Source: Phragmites australis (Eukaryota > Streptophyta > Magnoliopsida > Poales > Poaceae). Taken from it: a stretch of 64,000 bases of DNA. Below, one piece after another: positions 1-10,544 of the stretch. The first letter of the stretch is position 1, and each line of letters opens with the position of its first letter. The translations under genes and the position numbers were made by a program. The stretch spans positions 12,955,001 to 13,019,000 of the forward strand of contig NC_084925.1 in the NCBI RefSeq assembly GCF_958298935.1, read 5' to 3'. The notes beneath the pieces are model-generated. The model was given only the letters and a program-made list of their open reading frames with translations, made no database searches and had not been told where the DNA came from.

Positions 1-1970
1 ACTATTTACATATTGCAACAAGTGTCCAAATATTAAATGAGGCATGAGATAGCACCACAACATCAAATTGTGTCCATGATCCCAATATTCCATTCCAATG
101 AACACAAATGAAAAAAAATACAATATTTATTATTACATACAATTAAAAACTAGAACTATCTAATCAATTGGAAATAGTGAATGGAAGATGCAATACAGCT
201 TAGTACATCAGCTTGAAATAGTGAATGGAAGATGCAAAGATAGTTAGATTAAGAAAGCATAGTACTTGTAGCAGAGGTCAGCTGCTCCCTTCCAGCCATG
301 GATGCATTGGAGGCTAACTCATCAAATACTCTATCCATTTTAGCGATTCCTCAAGGAAGGTGGGGACTCATGTTCCCTACAAAATAGAAACAGAGTCAAA
401 CATGGAGCGTATGCTAAAAGCAAATAGCTAGCATCAAAATAAATCAGGATATATGAATAAAATTGATTAGGACATGGACTTGCTATCTATCTGCATCAAT
501 GAAACATGGAAGAAATAAAAAAAAATCCACGTGGCGTGCACATCCGTCAGGCGAGGCCGCAACATTTTTCATTGGAGTTGAGCGCCGGACAAGGCAACAA
601 CTGTATGGATAGGGCATGACGGGGGAAGGCGCATCGCACTATGTGCATTAGGGTATGCCGTTGTCATATTGCAGGCCGTGCGGGTGCAGCGATTGCTAAA
701 TCAATGATAGGGTTTTGAGGGAAAGCACCTAGTGCTACTCATTGTTGGATGCGTAGATTGGTTTTTTATGGGAGTATTGCCCAAACTTTTGAAAGGTAAT
801 GTGATAAGTTAATTTGATGGAGTTTCGACATTGATGATCCAAAGATTCTATCCAAAACAGATCGAGAACCCTAACAACCACTACACCACTACTCCATGGT
901 TATCAACTATACCGAATGCGCTTGACCTCACCAAGAAGACTTTTCCTGCAAGCAAATCAAGAACACAAGTAAGAACATGGTAGATGTAATCTGAATATTG
1001 ATAATTACCAACGAAGAACTCGAAGATGGGGTTCCACAAACCGAACAAGCAGCAAAACTGTTTAAAACAGAATAATCTAAGCGATACCTGAGCCTAAACT
1101 ACGAGGACTACTATATATATAAATGAGACGTGAGGAGGTTGACCTAGGGTTGTGCGGCTATGAGAAAGGCGTACACAATATGGACTCGGAAAAAGACAAG
1201 CTTACAAGACCTGAGAAGGTCCAAAACGGTGATGCATCAACTTATTTGAACTACGATGACTACTCTATATAGAATCTATGGGTGAGAATAGATCCGTTGG
1301 ACAGGGATCATCATAAGCTTTCCATCAAGTCTAAGAACACCTTAATTGGACTCTATATGCGAAAGTTATGCCCGTTTTATTGACGTGCTATCTTAAGACT
1401 CTGAATCGAATTTGAAGTCTGATTTGAGATCAACTTTGAGTAGATTTGGCCTTTGAGGGTTGACATCTAGGTGAGGTTGTAATGCTTTTACCATATTCCT
1501 AAGCAACAAAATATCACAAGAATTTAGTAGCATCTCATCCTTTACCAAGAAAGTATGAACAGCAAGAAATGAGTTCACCTTGTGCATATCCGAACAAGTG
1601 ATATCCTCATTAAACTCCCCTTCTTGGCAGCAAACCATCCTCGGTTTGGACATATGTGTATGATTATGTATAGCATTATCTTGCAAGAAACTTCTACATA
1701 AAGCAAAATATGCAGGAAACTCTCATTATGTAATATCATAAGTTCTTTCTGGAACAATTACAATTTCTTTGAAACGATTGTACCTAATCATAATTTGTCA
1801 TAATAGACAATATTGGTACAATATATGCATATGTCACTTCTTGCTTCCCTTATTTTAAAGAAGTGATATTGCATGACAACCTGTTATCAATTTGCATCTT
1901 TTATACAAAGAAAGGTGAAGCAATGGTTGCGGTGTATGGTTGCAACTAACAATGCTCCTATTTTTTCAGA
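1..1970. other. No supported gene; AT-rich intergenic sequence
   Basis: I see no recognisable protein domain, RNA gene or terminal repeat here. The longest open frame (1393-1686, minus, 97 codons) has no motif I recognise. Stretches such as 1100-1380 read like decayed repeat sequence, but I cannot name a family. Confidence 0.5.
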
Positions 1971-1974
1971 ACTA

Positions 1975-2230
1975 CTCCCTCCGGTAAAAAAAACATGTTG
2001 TTTTTTACTTTTCACGATCTTCGATGTGCTACTTTGGCCACTACTTCCTATTAGAATATAGTTATAATATCTAATGAAAATATAATATTATAAAAGTACT
2101 TTTCAAGACAAATCTACATGTATATTTTTTATGTTTCCAAACTAAATATTTTTGAAGCTATTGATAGTCAAAGTTTTAAAAGTTTGACCAGATCTTGGTC
2201 AAAGCATCAAGTATTTATGACCAGAGGGAG
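1975..2230. mobile_element. Stowaway-type MITE (Tc1/mariner)
   Basis: The element starts CTCCCTCCGG and ends CCAGAGGGAG, so the termini are inverted repeats. It is flanked on both sides by TA (1973-1974 and 2231-2232), the target duplication expected for Stowaway. It is 256 bp, AT-rich and non-coding. The inner terminal sequence (TTTGACCA-type) is common in grass Stowaway elements. Confidence 0.85.
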
Positions 2231-2478
2231 TATTATGTAGTTTGCAAATATAACTAGAGAAACTTGACATGACATTAATAGTACTACTACAGTCCTTTAA
2301 ATGATTAGTTTGTAGCACAATAATAGAAGGTTTCAAATTTGAACAAATATAAACTAGATGCACCCTATATTCTAATTAATCATTGTATTCACCAATAATG
2401 TAAAAAATATTTTGTGAAAAGCATAGCAAGTTAGAATTAAGTTTTAAATTTTCCTCTAAACTATTTAGATCACAAAGA

Positions 2479-2730
2479 TACTACTACAGAAAAGGTGATC
2501 ATTGCCGAATGTCATTACTGCCAGTTTTTGAACCGGTAGTGATTAAGCGGCAGCCAGTTATAGAATATCCAGTGATTGTATATATCACTACCAGTTCATG
2601 TAATGGATCGACAGTGATAACTCAACTATTATTGCTGGTTCATATAATGGATCAGCAATGATAACCCAATTATCACTGCCGGTTCATGTAATTAACCAAC
2701 AGTGATAATCCCTCACTCCCCGCCCAGTAC
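2479..2730. mobile_element. CACTA transposon terminal fragment with subterminal repeats
   Basis: The block starts with TACTACTACAGAAAAGG, a degraded version of the CACTACTACAGAAA terminus seen intact at 57016. It then holds alternating direct and inverted copies of a short motif close to ATCACTGCCGGTT (about 2506, 2530, 2580, 2625, 2675), typical of CACTA subterminal regions. It stops beside the LTR at 2735, so the LTR element probably inserted into or beside it. No opposite end was found. Confidence 0.65.
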
Positions 2731-3446
2731 AGCTTGTGGAAGATTTGTTCCCAATAATGTGTCCGTATATAACGAGGTTACCATCATTGATTAGGGATCG
2801 AGTAAGAAATGAGAGACACGATATAGGCAGGTTCGTGCCTCCAATTAGAGTAACACCCTACGTCCTGTATGGATATTGATGTGTATGTATTCTCTCGAGT
2901 ACAAGCAATATAGCTAGACCTATTACAAGGAGTAGATTGGATCTAAACTAAACTAGAGAGAAATTCGCCAAGTATCTCCTATGATCTTGGTGCTTGCGTC
3001 GAGATGTGTATGCCTTGAGTTACGGTCATCCTCCCTCACGGGGGTCTAGGTCCCTGTCGGAGGATGAACTCCTGTCGCAGGGATCCCGAGAGACCCCCTT
3101 TTAGAGATTCGGCCGGGGGGATGATCCTGAACGAGCTTGTTTTGGGAAATAAGCGGGAAACAGAAATAAATGCAGTGGCTGGTGGGAGATGATCGTCCTA
3201 GTGCGCGAAAGATGGGTGCACCGGGGTTTAGACAGGTTCGGGCCGCACGGGGGCGTAACACCCTACTCCTGTGCGAGTGTTATATCTGCCCTTGAAGGGA
3301 ATTCTTCAAGGGTGTATCTGGTTACAAGAGAGAGAGCCACTTACTGAGAGCTTGAGGCTCTCGTGTTGTAGCTTGGTTTGAGCTGGTTTGAGCGTCTGCG
3401 TCCTCTTCTTTACCCACCACCCCTTTTACGTGTTCTTCATTCTTTC

Positions 3447-3454
3447 CTTTTATA
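3447..3454 (-). promoter_or_regulatory. TATA box of the nested element's LTR
   Basis: The minus strand reads GCCTATAAAAGGAAAG, a strong plant TATA box. It lies about 500 bp downstream, in transcription direction, of the G-box array, as expected at the 3' end of U3. Confidence 0.65.
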
Positions 3455-3942
3455 GGCGCGCTGACCTCGACATATCCTGAATGGGAAAGAGGGGATGCGA
3501 ATGCCAAGGTGCCACGGAGAAAGGCGTCATCATTTCGTCTTGGCGAAGTGACAGGGGCGGTGGAGAAATGCGGCGCGCATCCGACCACCCGCCACTGTGG
3601 AAGCCTCCGGGCGCCATAAAGGGGGCCCACCGGGCAGCCTCAGAGGTGCCCGGTGCGCCCACCCTGTCTTGTCTTTCTACCAGGGCAGGGTGGCCGGCGA
3701 AACGCTTCGATTCTGGCAACGTTATCCCGAGGCACCTGGGTGAAACGGGACGGGACCCGTGCATTTAATGGACCCACGCCCCCCTGCCCGTGCATGGCAG
3801 GGTCTGACACTGGGACGTGGGCAGCTGAGAATGTCAGGATGTCAGGATGTCAGGCCGCGCGCCTATTAAATGCGGCATTGGGCCTTTGACTGGATGACAC
3901 CCCGACGATAGGACCCTTCGGGTCGTCGAATGATCTTGAGCG

Positions 3943-4442
3943 AACCTTCGGGGAACCGAGTCCTCGGGGGCCACCACGCGCAGCCCCGAGCGCTCTCTCC
4001 CGAGCACTTCGGTGAGACCTTCGGGGAACCGAGTCCTCGGGGGCTGCCACGTGCAGCCCCGAGCACTCTCTCCCGAGCACTTCGGTGGGACCTTCGGGGC
4101 ACCGAGTCCTCGGGGGCGGCCACGTGCAGCCCCGAGCACTCTCTCCCGAGCACTTGGTGGGACCTTCGGGGAACCGAGTCCTCGGGAGCTGCCACGTGCA
4201 GCCCTGAGCGCTCTCTCCCGAGCACTTCGGTGGGACCTGCGGGGCACCGAGTCCTCGGGGGCTGCCACGTGCAGCCCCAAGCACTCTCTCCCGAGCACTT
4301 GGTGGGACCTTCGGGGAACCGAGTCCTCAGGGGCTGCCACGTGCAGCCCCGAGCACTCTCTCCCGAGTACTTTGGTGGGACATTCGGGGCACCGAGTCCT
4401 CAGAGGCTGCCACGTGCAGCCCCGAGCACTCTCTCCCGAGCA
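3943..4442. repeat. 73-bp tandem array of G-box-centred inverted repeats
   Basis: About seven units start near 3943, 4017, 4090, 4162, 4235, 4306 and 4379. Each carries GGGGGCTGCCACGTGCAGCC or a close variant, an inverted repeat centred on CACGTG and flanked by CTCGGG/CCCGAG arms. CACGTG is intact in six units (4048, 4121, 4193, 4266, 4338, 4411); in the first it is CACGCG. Because the LTR reads minus, the array lies in U3 upstream of the TATA box. Confidence 0.9.
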
Positions 4443-4982
4443 CTTCCTTCCCGGTATTTGGGCTCTGCGGATCATCGGGGAACTAGGGTGCTCGGGAACC
4501 AGAGGCAGCGGCCCCGAGCACCTTCTCCCGGGACTTAGCTTCTTCTTACCTTGCAGGGTGGTGACATGTGGCGGATGGCCGGCCTGGTCTCGGGACTTAG
4601 GGACCCCTGGTTCCGAATACACCGACAACAGCCCCCGGGCCCGTTGGTAGGTGACGGGACGGAGACTGCGAATGGGCCCTTCGTTGCGGCCGAGGCCGAG
4701 GCTGGTGCAGACACCATGTGGCAAGCTTTCGAGAGGTGGCCCTTGCGGACCCGAACCTCAAGTACGCCCCAACGGGAAAATGAGTGGACGCGTGTCCACA
4801 CAACTTCCGAAGGGTATAATGACCATACGGGCGGCACGCGCGGTCGCCGCGCAGATCGAGGAAAATACGCCTGGCAGCCGCTGACTTCGCGCGATCGGCG
4901 GGAGATTTGCCTGGCAGTTGCGTCGATCGAGGCGACGCTTCGCCGAGCGAACCGTTTGGGCGGCAGTTTTTGAACCTTGAGA

Positions 4983-4990
4983 TATAAAAG
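4983..4990 (+). promoter_or_regulatory. TATA box for the antisense ORF
   Basis: TATAAAAG in the context GAGATATAAAAGGGGG lies 162 bp upstream of the ATG at 5145. It is outside the LTR, in the internal region, and points away from the LTR promoter. The two related ORFs at 7325 and 51707 have TATA-like sequences in the same relative position. Confidence 0.6.
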
Positions 4991-5144
4991 GGGGAATGGA
5001 TCGGTCCGTTCCCCTCTTTACGCTCTCTCGCACTTGTGCTCCTGCCTTCTTTGTGCTCCAAAGCCCTTAGGAAACTCCCAGGCGACCGGAGCGTTCTCCC
5101 TTCTCTCTATCTTCACCACCAAAAACACCTTCCATCCTGTCGAG

Positions 5145-6563
5145 ATGACGAGAGTTGGAGGAGGACGCCGGGAAAAGACTTCGGACAGCATCTTGCCGGA
5201 GTCTCGTCTGAGGAACGAGGAGGCGGCGGACAAGCTTAGGAAGCTGCTGGTGCCGGAGGGTCAGGAAGGTGCTGTGGTGGTGAGGCCGGTGACTCTAACG
5301 CCGGTGACAACCGTCCCTGGGCAGACCGTCCTCTTCACCTCCTTCGTGGCAGCGGGGTTAGTGCCGCCGTTCTCCGCCTTCTTTCTGCAAGTTTTGGAGA
5401 CGTACGGCATTCAATTGGTGCACCTAAGCCCCAACTCCGTGGTGGTGTTGGTGACTTTCGCGCATCTCTGCGAAATGTTCGTGGGGGTGATGCCGTCGGC
5501 GACGCTGCTTCGCCATTTCTTCGTCCTTCGGCCGGTGGGGAAGAAGAGGGGGCACTCTACGGCGGACGTCGCGGGGTGCTGCAACCTTCGGCTCCGGGAT
5601 GGCCCGGGGGATCGTTACATTCCCCAGGTGCTGCGCAGCAAGTGGGAGGAGTGGCGACGGGACTGGTTCTTCGTCGACGTCGACCCCCACGAGCGCCTCG
5701 AGCTGCCGAAGGCGGCGGCGGAACCTCGGCGATCGACATGGGAGGCGCCGCCACCAGAAGATGCGAGGCTGAAGCCGGTGCTGGAGCGCATCCTGGAGCT
5801 ACGCGAGTCCGGGCTGACCTCCGTCATGGTGGTCGTGGACTTCCTGCACCGTCGGCTGGCGCCTCTGCGAGAGCGGGCCCGGCCGAGCTGGTTCTACACC
5901 GGGCCGGAGGACATCACCAGGACCCAGATCGGCGCGAGCTGGGATCTGGGGCAGGCGGAGCTGCGGGGGATGACTCGGGTGATCACCGGAACGCAGAACA
6001 TGAGCCGGACGGAGCTCCCGTGGCCGGAGATGGCGCTCTGCGCCAACCCCAACCGGGTGGCCATTATGGCGGGGCTGCCGAAGTTCGATGCCCAGGGGCC
6101 TGTGGACCGGCCACGAAGCCAGAGTCCCGAGGCCTCCGAACTCCCCGGGCTGGAAGAGCTACTTGGCGAGGAGGTCGCTGGCAGCTCAGCACGGGCTGGT
6201 GAAGGGGTCGCCGCAGGCAGCAGGGACCTTCGGGGAACCGAGTCCTCGGGGGCTGCCACGTGCAGCCCCGAGCGCTCTCTCCCGAGCACTTCGGTGGGAC
6301 CTGCGGGGCACCGAGTCCTCGGGGGCTGCCACGTGCAGCCCCGAGCACTCTCTCCCGAGCACTTCCTTCCCGGTATTTGGGCTCTGCGGATCATCGGGGA
6401 ACTAGGGTGCTCGGGAACCAGAGGCGGCGGCCCCGAGCACCTTCTCCCGGGACTTAGCTTCTTCTTACCTTGCAGGGTGGTGACATGTGGCGGATGGCCG
6501 GCCTGGTCTCGGGACTTAGGGACCCCTGGTTCCGAATACACCGACAGTCCCCGCCTTATATAG
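5145..6563 (+). CDS. PF04195-like antisense ORF of a Tat-like retrotransposon, fused to LTR
   Basis: The start is the ATG at 5145, which has an upstream TATA box; the frame is open further upstream to 4977 but that start would precede the likely transcription start. Residues about 45-130 match the 'putative gypsy type transposon' domain (PF04195): the run LVHLSPNSVVVLVTFAHLCE is diagnostic. A charged, Arg/Glu-rich middle region follows (about 150-360). From about residue 361 the frame runs into the truncated LTR at 6226, so the C-terminal ~110 residues are translated LTR and the native stop is gone. The ORF is antisense to its element, like gene23 of maize Grande and other extra ORFs of Tat elements (known). 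The role of these proteins is unknown; the fused tail makes this copy unlikely to be normal. Confidence 0.7.
   Translation: MTRVGGGRREKTSDSILPESRLRNEEAADKLRKLLVPEGQEGAVVVRPVTLTPVTTVPGQTVLFTSFVAAGLVPPFSAFFLQVLETYGIQLVHLSPNSVVVLVTFAHLCEMFVGVMPSATLLRHFFVLRPVGKKRGHSTADVAGCCNLRLRDGPGDRYIPQVLRSKWEEWRRDWFFVDVDPHERLELPKAAAEPRRSTWEAPPPEDARLKPVLERILELRESGLTSVMVVVDFLHRRLAPLRERARPSWFYTGPEDITRTQIGASWDLGQAELRGMTRVITGTQNMSRTELPWPEMALCANPNRVAIMAGLPKFDAQGPVDRPRSQSPEASELPGLEELLGEEVAGSSARAGEGVAAGSRDLRGTESSGAATCSPERSLPSTSVGPAGHRVLGGCHVQPRALSPEHFLPGIWALRIIGELGCSGTRGGGPEHLLPGLSFFLPCRVVTCGGWPAWSRDLGTPGSEYTDSPRLI
6226..6546 (-). repeat. Truncated 5' LTR of the nested element
   Basis: Minus-strand start at 6546; two 73-bp repeat units are retained (CACGTG at 6256 and 6329) and LTR identity stops near 6226. 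The left LTR has seven units, so the copies differ in unit number. The breakpoint in the array suggests a deletion removed the rest of the LTR, gag and pol. Confidence 0.8.
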
Positions 6564-6565
6564 GG
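6555..6565 (-). promoter_or_regulatory. TATA box of the older Tat LTR
   Basis: The minus strand reads CCCTATATAAGGCGGGGAC. The matching CTATATAAGG lies at 18963-18972 in the plus-oriented copy. The nested element begins 3-4 bp beyond this sequence, so it separates TATA from the expected transcription start. Confidence 0.6.
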
Positions 6566-7205
6566 CTGATGTACCACCTCCTATCCAGCCGTAATCGATA
6601 GGGAGTCCTTCATCTTGTCTGCCAAGATAAAGCAGATGGATTCGACCGAGATACTAGTCGTCCTCGAGTTGGGTAACCAATCGAGACATTCCTAGTATAC
6701 ACCTTCTAGATTTCTGGGTGTATACCGTAGATTCAGTTCTATAATATCCGGACTTATTACGTATATAGTATATTCCTTATGCGTATATACCCCATAGTTA
6801 GATATTTGACAATAGCCCCTTAACTCTACTCAGGAGGAAAGGTTTCTACAAGTTCCCACTCTAGTACTGCCAAGTCTAATCCTAGTCGAGTAAGGTGGAT
6901 CAGGCTTGTAGTGGAAAGAATCGAGTAGAAATGGATCATGTTTCAAGTATCGAGTGGAAACATAATTGGGTGGAGCGCCCTGCTATTAACCGCACTCAAG
7001 ACTTGAAAAAGGACTAAAACTCGACTAATCTACACCCGACTCTGAGTAGAGTTAAAAAACCTTCAAAATTTGAACCGTTGTTTGGAGCATTTAATGCACG
7101 TAGATGGATGTGCAGAGAGTCACCCAACACCATCTTCTAGCATTTCACGTCGATCGAGGCACCACCGGGATGGGAGTGGTTACAAAAAAGTGATAAGCTT
7201 TAGGC

Positions 7206-9962
7206 TATTTAACCATACAAATTTGGACTATAGCAATTCTTCATTGCTCTCACCACCAGCCTTCTCATACAAGTTTCCATCTTTCTCCACCCAAACACGC
7301 ACCACTGTCGAAAAACTTACATCCATGGATTCTGGTTCCTCTGTGAAGACCTCCACTCCTTCCTCGCTGAAGAAGCATTCTGACACGAAGACCACCGATG
7401 CCTCGCCCGAGTAGCTAGAAGAGATGAGGCACCTGACTGAAGCTTGGGCAATCTCGTCGATGCAAGAATCAAGACTAAAAGAGCTTGAAACTAAAAGAAT
7501 AGTACCTCATCACGTTCTGGTCGACTGGAGGCCTGCATCTGGTGAGGAGTTCCCATCCCGCCGATTCAACTACAAGATCGTGGTTTTTGAGTCCTTCTTT
7601 CGCTGCAGTTTCAATGTTCCCCATTCTAAATACCTCCTTTCCGTACTCGATTTCTATCAAATAGAGCTCCACCATTTGAATCCAAACTCGATCACTATGT
7701 TGAGTGTTTTTGTCCATCTGTGCGAAGCTTTTCTTGATATCGAGCCAAGTTTGAATTTATTCTAATATTTCTACCATCTGAAGAGGAACAATGAGAACAA
7801 ATGTGTCGGAGGTTGTGGCTTCCAGCTACGAAGTGGAATGAAAAACTCCTATATCCCCATCACTTTAATCTCCACGTGGCAATAGGATTGGAAAAAACAC
7901 TGGTTTTATGTCTCCAATCCCAACCCAGTCCACTCCCCCTTAGTCTATAGAGGCCTCTTTCCCTTACAAAATCCATCCTGGTCGAAGAAGCACTGCGAAT
8001 CTAACCACACCACCTACTACGTCACGAAGATTGTTGAACTCAGGCAAAGTGGCATAACCGGGTGGCACGTGGCCCAAGACTTCATTGGTTGAAGGTCGAG
8101 TCCTTTGAAAGCATGGGATCACTTTGCCTGGGAGTATTCTAGAGACAAGGATAGCTCGAAGGATGCGATCGGAGGTAATATTTATATAGCAATTTGTTGC
8201 TTCTATTATCATAGTCAAGCTCTTTTGAGTGACTTTTTATTTCTTTTTATAGTTCTGTCTCCTCCAGATATTGCTGCTCGATTGGGCAAACTCTTCTCTA
8301 AAGGAGCACAAGAATGCTCTCTACATCCCTACTCCCTCGCGAACCCTCAACTAGAGGTGGGGATTCTATTAAGTAAGAAATTAGCGCTTGTTGTTGCTTG
8401 TTCAACCTGATTCAACATTTTGATTTCAGGTTCCAGTCTTTCATCAAGAGCACATCCTCATGACTGAGGTCCTTGATCTTGATGACACTTCCTCGTCTGG
8501 AGCTATCGACAAGCAAGACCCTCACTCCGCAACTAGCAGTGTTTCCAAAAAAGCTAAGGCTGAGGAGAAAACTTTGATTGATCAAAAAGCCGAAGGGTCT
8601 CTTCAATCCAAGATATTGTCTTTGCTATATGATCCATTACCCCTCAAGGGTACTCAAAGAAAGAGCCAACTGGTGCTGACATCGAGTTGTCAGGTGATTA
8701 TTTAGTTACTACTCTGGCTATCGAGTACCCAATAACACCTAGTTTGATTGGGTGGCATTTCTTGGAGGAGACCACCGAATCTCTTACTTGACCGCCCCCT
8801 CGAGCAAGCACACGTCTGATGACTCAGTAAGAAAGGTAACATGAGTTACCTCCCTCACATTGTCATTCTTCTAAGTATTTACTCGATAAGTCCAGAATTA
8901 TGATATATCATTATGGGTTGGCTTTTTGCATGCAATGGATGCATTGGCTTTGTCTAACCCCTAGGTCAACTCTTCAATACAACCGATCCCACCAGCCGGT
9001 ATGATGAAGAAGAAAGTAATAATCAAGATAAAGAAGTCAAGTGTTTTTTCCTATATCCCAGTTGTCATAAGGTTAGATCTGATTATTTGTCTTGGTTTGC
9101 AGTCTTACTTCCTATTTCTTAGCCAGTCGATGGCAGGTTACCATGCCTGGAGAAGTCGAAGGAGAAGGAAACAAGTGACCTAGCCAACCAGCTAGTTTTA
9201 GCTTCTTTTGATGTGCCACTTCCACCTCCTCGAGTAGAACAAACTTCTACAGACATGCCCAAGGGAAGCTCGGAGCCTACTACGACCACAACCCTTGGAC
9301 CAACCATTGATAGAGGCTCACATACAACTGCCAAGGCTCAATATATGGTAAACGACCATGTTGTTCATCAAAGAGTCCTCGAGGAGAAAGATAAGGAGCT
9401 AGCCGTTCACCATTGAGAGGATTAAAGGTCAGTTTTACCCGCAGATCATTAGTATGTGATTCAAGCATCGGGAAACTAATGATAATTGCCTTTGTTTACT
9501 TTCTCAAAACTCGAAGCTAACCTGAAGATCCAACTCCAAGCTATTGCTGAGTCAATAAAGGTCCATAGGAAGGATGCTAATCAGTGAGAAGAACTCAGGG
9601 GTGCCTTGAAGGAAGCAGAAGCTGAGCGGGATGCAGAGGCCAATGCTCTGAAGAAGGCAAAAAGTGATCGGGATGCCATGGTTGCCAGTTGGGACACTGT
9701 GGTTAAAACGCTTCAAAAGGTGAGAGAATAGACCCTTTACCGCATGATGCAATTGGTGTCCATAAGCGCTAGGACAATGCTTGGTCTCCTCAAGAGCTAC
9801 AATCCCGACCTCGACACATCAGTAGTGACAAAGGGGTTTAGGTGCCCAACAGAGGAAGTAGTAGACATTATTCAAAGTATCGAGTCTCAGATCCCTACCT
9901 TAGTTGAGTCTTTAGCACTTAGCTCGCCTAATGATGAGAGTGAGGGTAGCCCTTCGAACTGA
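7206..9962 (+). pseudogene. Decayed PF04195-like antisense ORF of the older Tat element
   Basis: A TATTTAA box at 7206-7212 precedes an ATG at 7325 (MDSGSSVKTSTPSS). A stop near 7413 breaks the frame, which resumes at 7424-7765 with the PF04195 core (FYQIELHHLNPNSITMLSVF then VHLCEAF). A stop follows at LF*YFY. Downstream fragments (8105-8410, 8460-8705, 9213-9416) show no domain. Around 9510-9735 the plus strand reads as a charged, coiled-coil-like stretch (EEL..ALKEAEAERDAEAN) with stops. The last open piece (9744-9962) ends DESEGSPSN and then stops. Numerous interruptions mean it is dead. It lies beside the 3' LTR at 2735-6811 in the same arrangement as the ORF at 5145. Confidence 0.65.
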
Positions 9963-10544
9963 CTTGACTCAAAATATTTGAAACTTGTTCCGTGACTTGG
10001 GGGGATGTCTGTAAACATTACCGATATTTTACCTATCTAATGTGCTATTGCCTGCTATTTCCTTATCGATGAAATAGAGTTAGCACAAGTAGATGCAAAT
10101 AATGATTAGTAAGTGTTGTGACCATTCTAGAGTTTAGTTGACCAAATATCCATTAACACATGAAAGCTTAACTAAAAATATTGTTAAATATATGGTTCTC
10201 TAGTAATCACTCAATATTACCATGAGAATATAAAGAAAGACTAGTACAAAACTAGAAAAAGGAAAATGACATGATGATTTTTGCAAACTTTTACTAACTT
10301 GCGTATTTAACTAGCATACAAATATGGACTCGATAGAGAGCACATATGGGATCGACTAGAACTTCAGAACCTTGTGGACCATTAGGCATGAGATGTCTGA
10401 AAATCTCTTGTGACGTTATGCCTTATGAGGCGTAGTTGTTCATCATTGAGGCAAAACATGCCTCTGTTGATCTTATCCAATGTGGTTGAAGCATAGGCAG
10501 ATAAATTTTTGCAATATATATATGTACAAAATATGGTATTATTA
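9963..10544. other. No gene seen; AT-rich, retroelement-derived
   Basis: A CTTGGGGGGATG stretch ends the decayed ORF region near 10000. Beyond it the sequence is AT-rich without open frames or recognisable repeats. Confidence 0.4.

Larger units (their letters stand above)
3055..4627 (-). repeat. 3' LTR of the nested element
   Basis: On the minus strand the LTR runs from TGTCGGTGTATTCGG at 4627 to CATCCTCCGACA at 3055. A polypurine-like stretch (CGGGGGCTGT on the minus strand) lies directly outside 4627. It holds a U3 tandem array (3943-4442), a TATA box at 3447-3454 and, downstream of that, sequence resembling R/U5 of related LTRs (AGGGTGTTACGCC near 3260). A related but diverged solo copy is at 16745-18232. 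Confidence 0.85.
3055..6546 (-). mobile_element. Young nested Tat-like LTR element, internally deleted
   Basis: The element is bounded by 5-bp direct repeats GTCCC (3050-3054 and 6547-6551). Both outer ends are LTR ends: TGTCGG at 3055 and CCGACA at 6546. The left LTR is complete (1573 bp). The right one keeps only about 320 bp and is fused to coding sequence, so primer-binding site, gag and pol are missing. The last 185 bp of the two LTRs (4443-4627 and 6362-6546) differ at one position, so the insertion is young. Orientation is minus because the LTR TATA box and R/U5-like sequence read on the minus strand. It sits immediately downstream of the TATA box of the older LTR. Confidence 0.85.
2735..6811 (-). 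mobile_element. Tat-type LTR (minus), split by a younger nested element
   Basis: Read on the minus strand the LTR begins TGTCAAATATCTAACTATGG at 6811 and ends near TTCCACA at 2735. Once the nested insert (3055-6551 including one target copy) is removed it is about 580 bp. It matches the plus-oriented LTR at 18694-19313 along its length: same start, same CTATATAAGG TATA box, and a shared TAGGGTRTTACTC-type block near the 3' part. A purine-rich stretch just outside 6811 (minus: GTTAAGGGGCTAT) fits a polypurine tract, making this the 3' LTR of an element whose antisense ORF lies at 7.3-10 kb. The 2735 end is estimated from homology. Confidence 0.75.

Noticed and set aside
2760..3050. Possible separate gene promoter with TATA-like ATATAACGAGG
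   Set aside because: The block aligns with the LTR at 18.7-19.3 kb in reverse and is LTR sequence.
3834..4724. 296-codon minus open frame plus several others across the LTR array
   Set aside because: It is a translation of the 73-bp repeat, open in several frames on both strands; an artefact of the tandem array.
5576..6202. 208-codon open frame overlapping the antisense ORF in another frame
   Set aside because: High GC opens alternative frames; the domain match lies in the frame starting at 5145.
3055..6546. Reading the nested element as plus-oriented because its ORF is on plus
   Set aside because: The LTR TATA box, R/U5-like block and polypurine tract all read minus, and related LTRs with gag (18694) confirm that orientation; the ORF is antisense.
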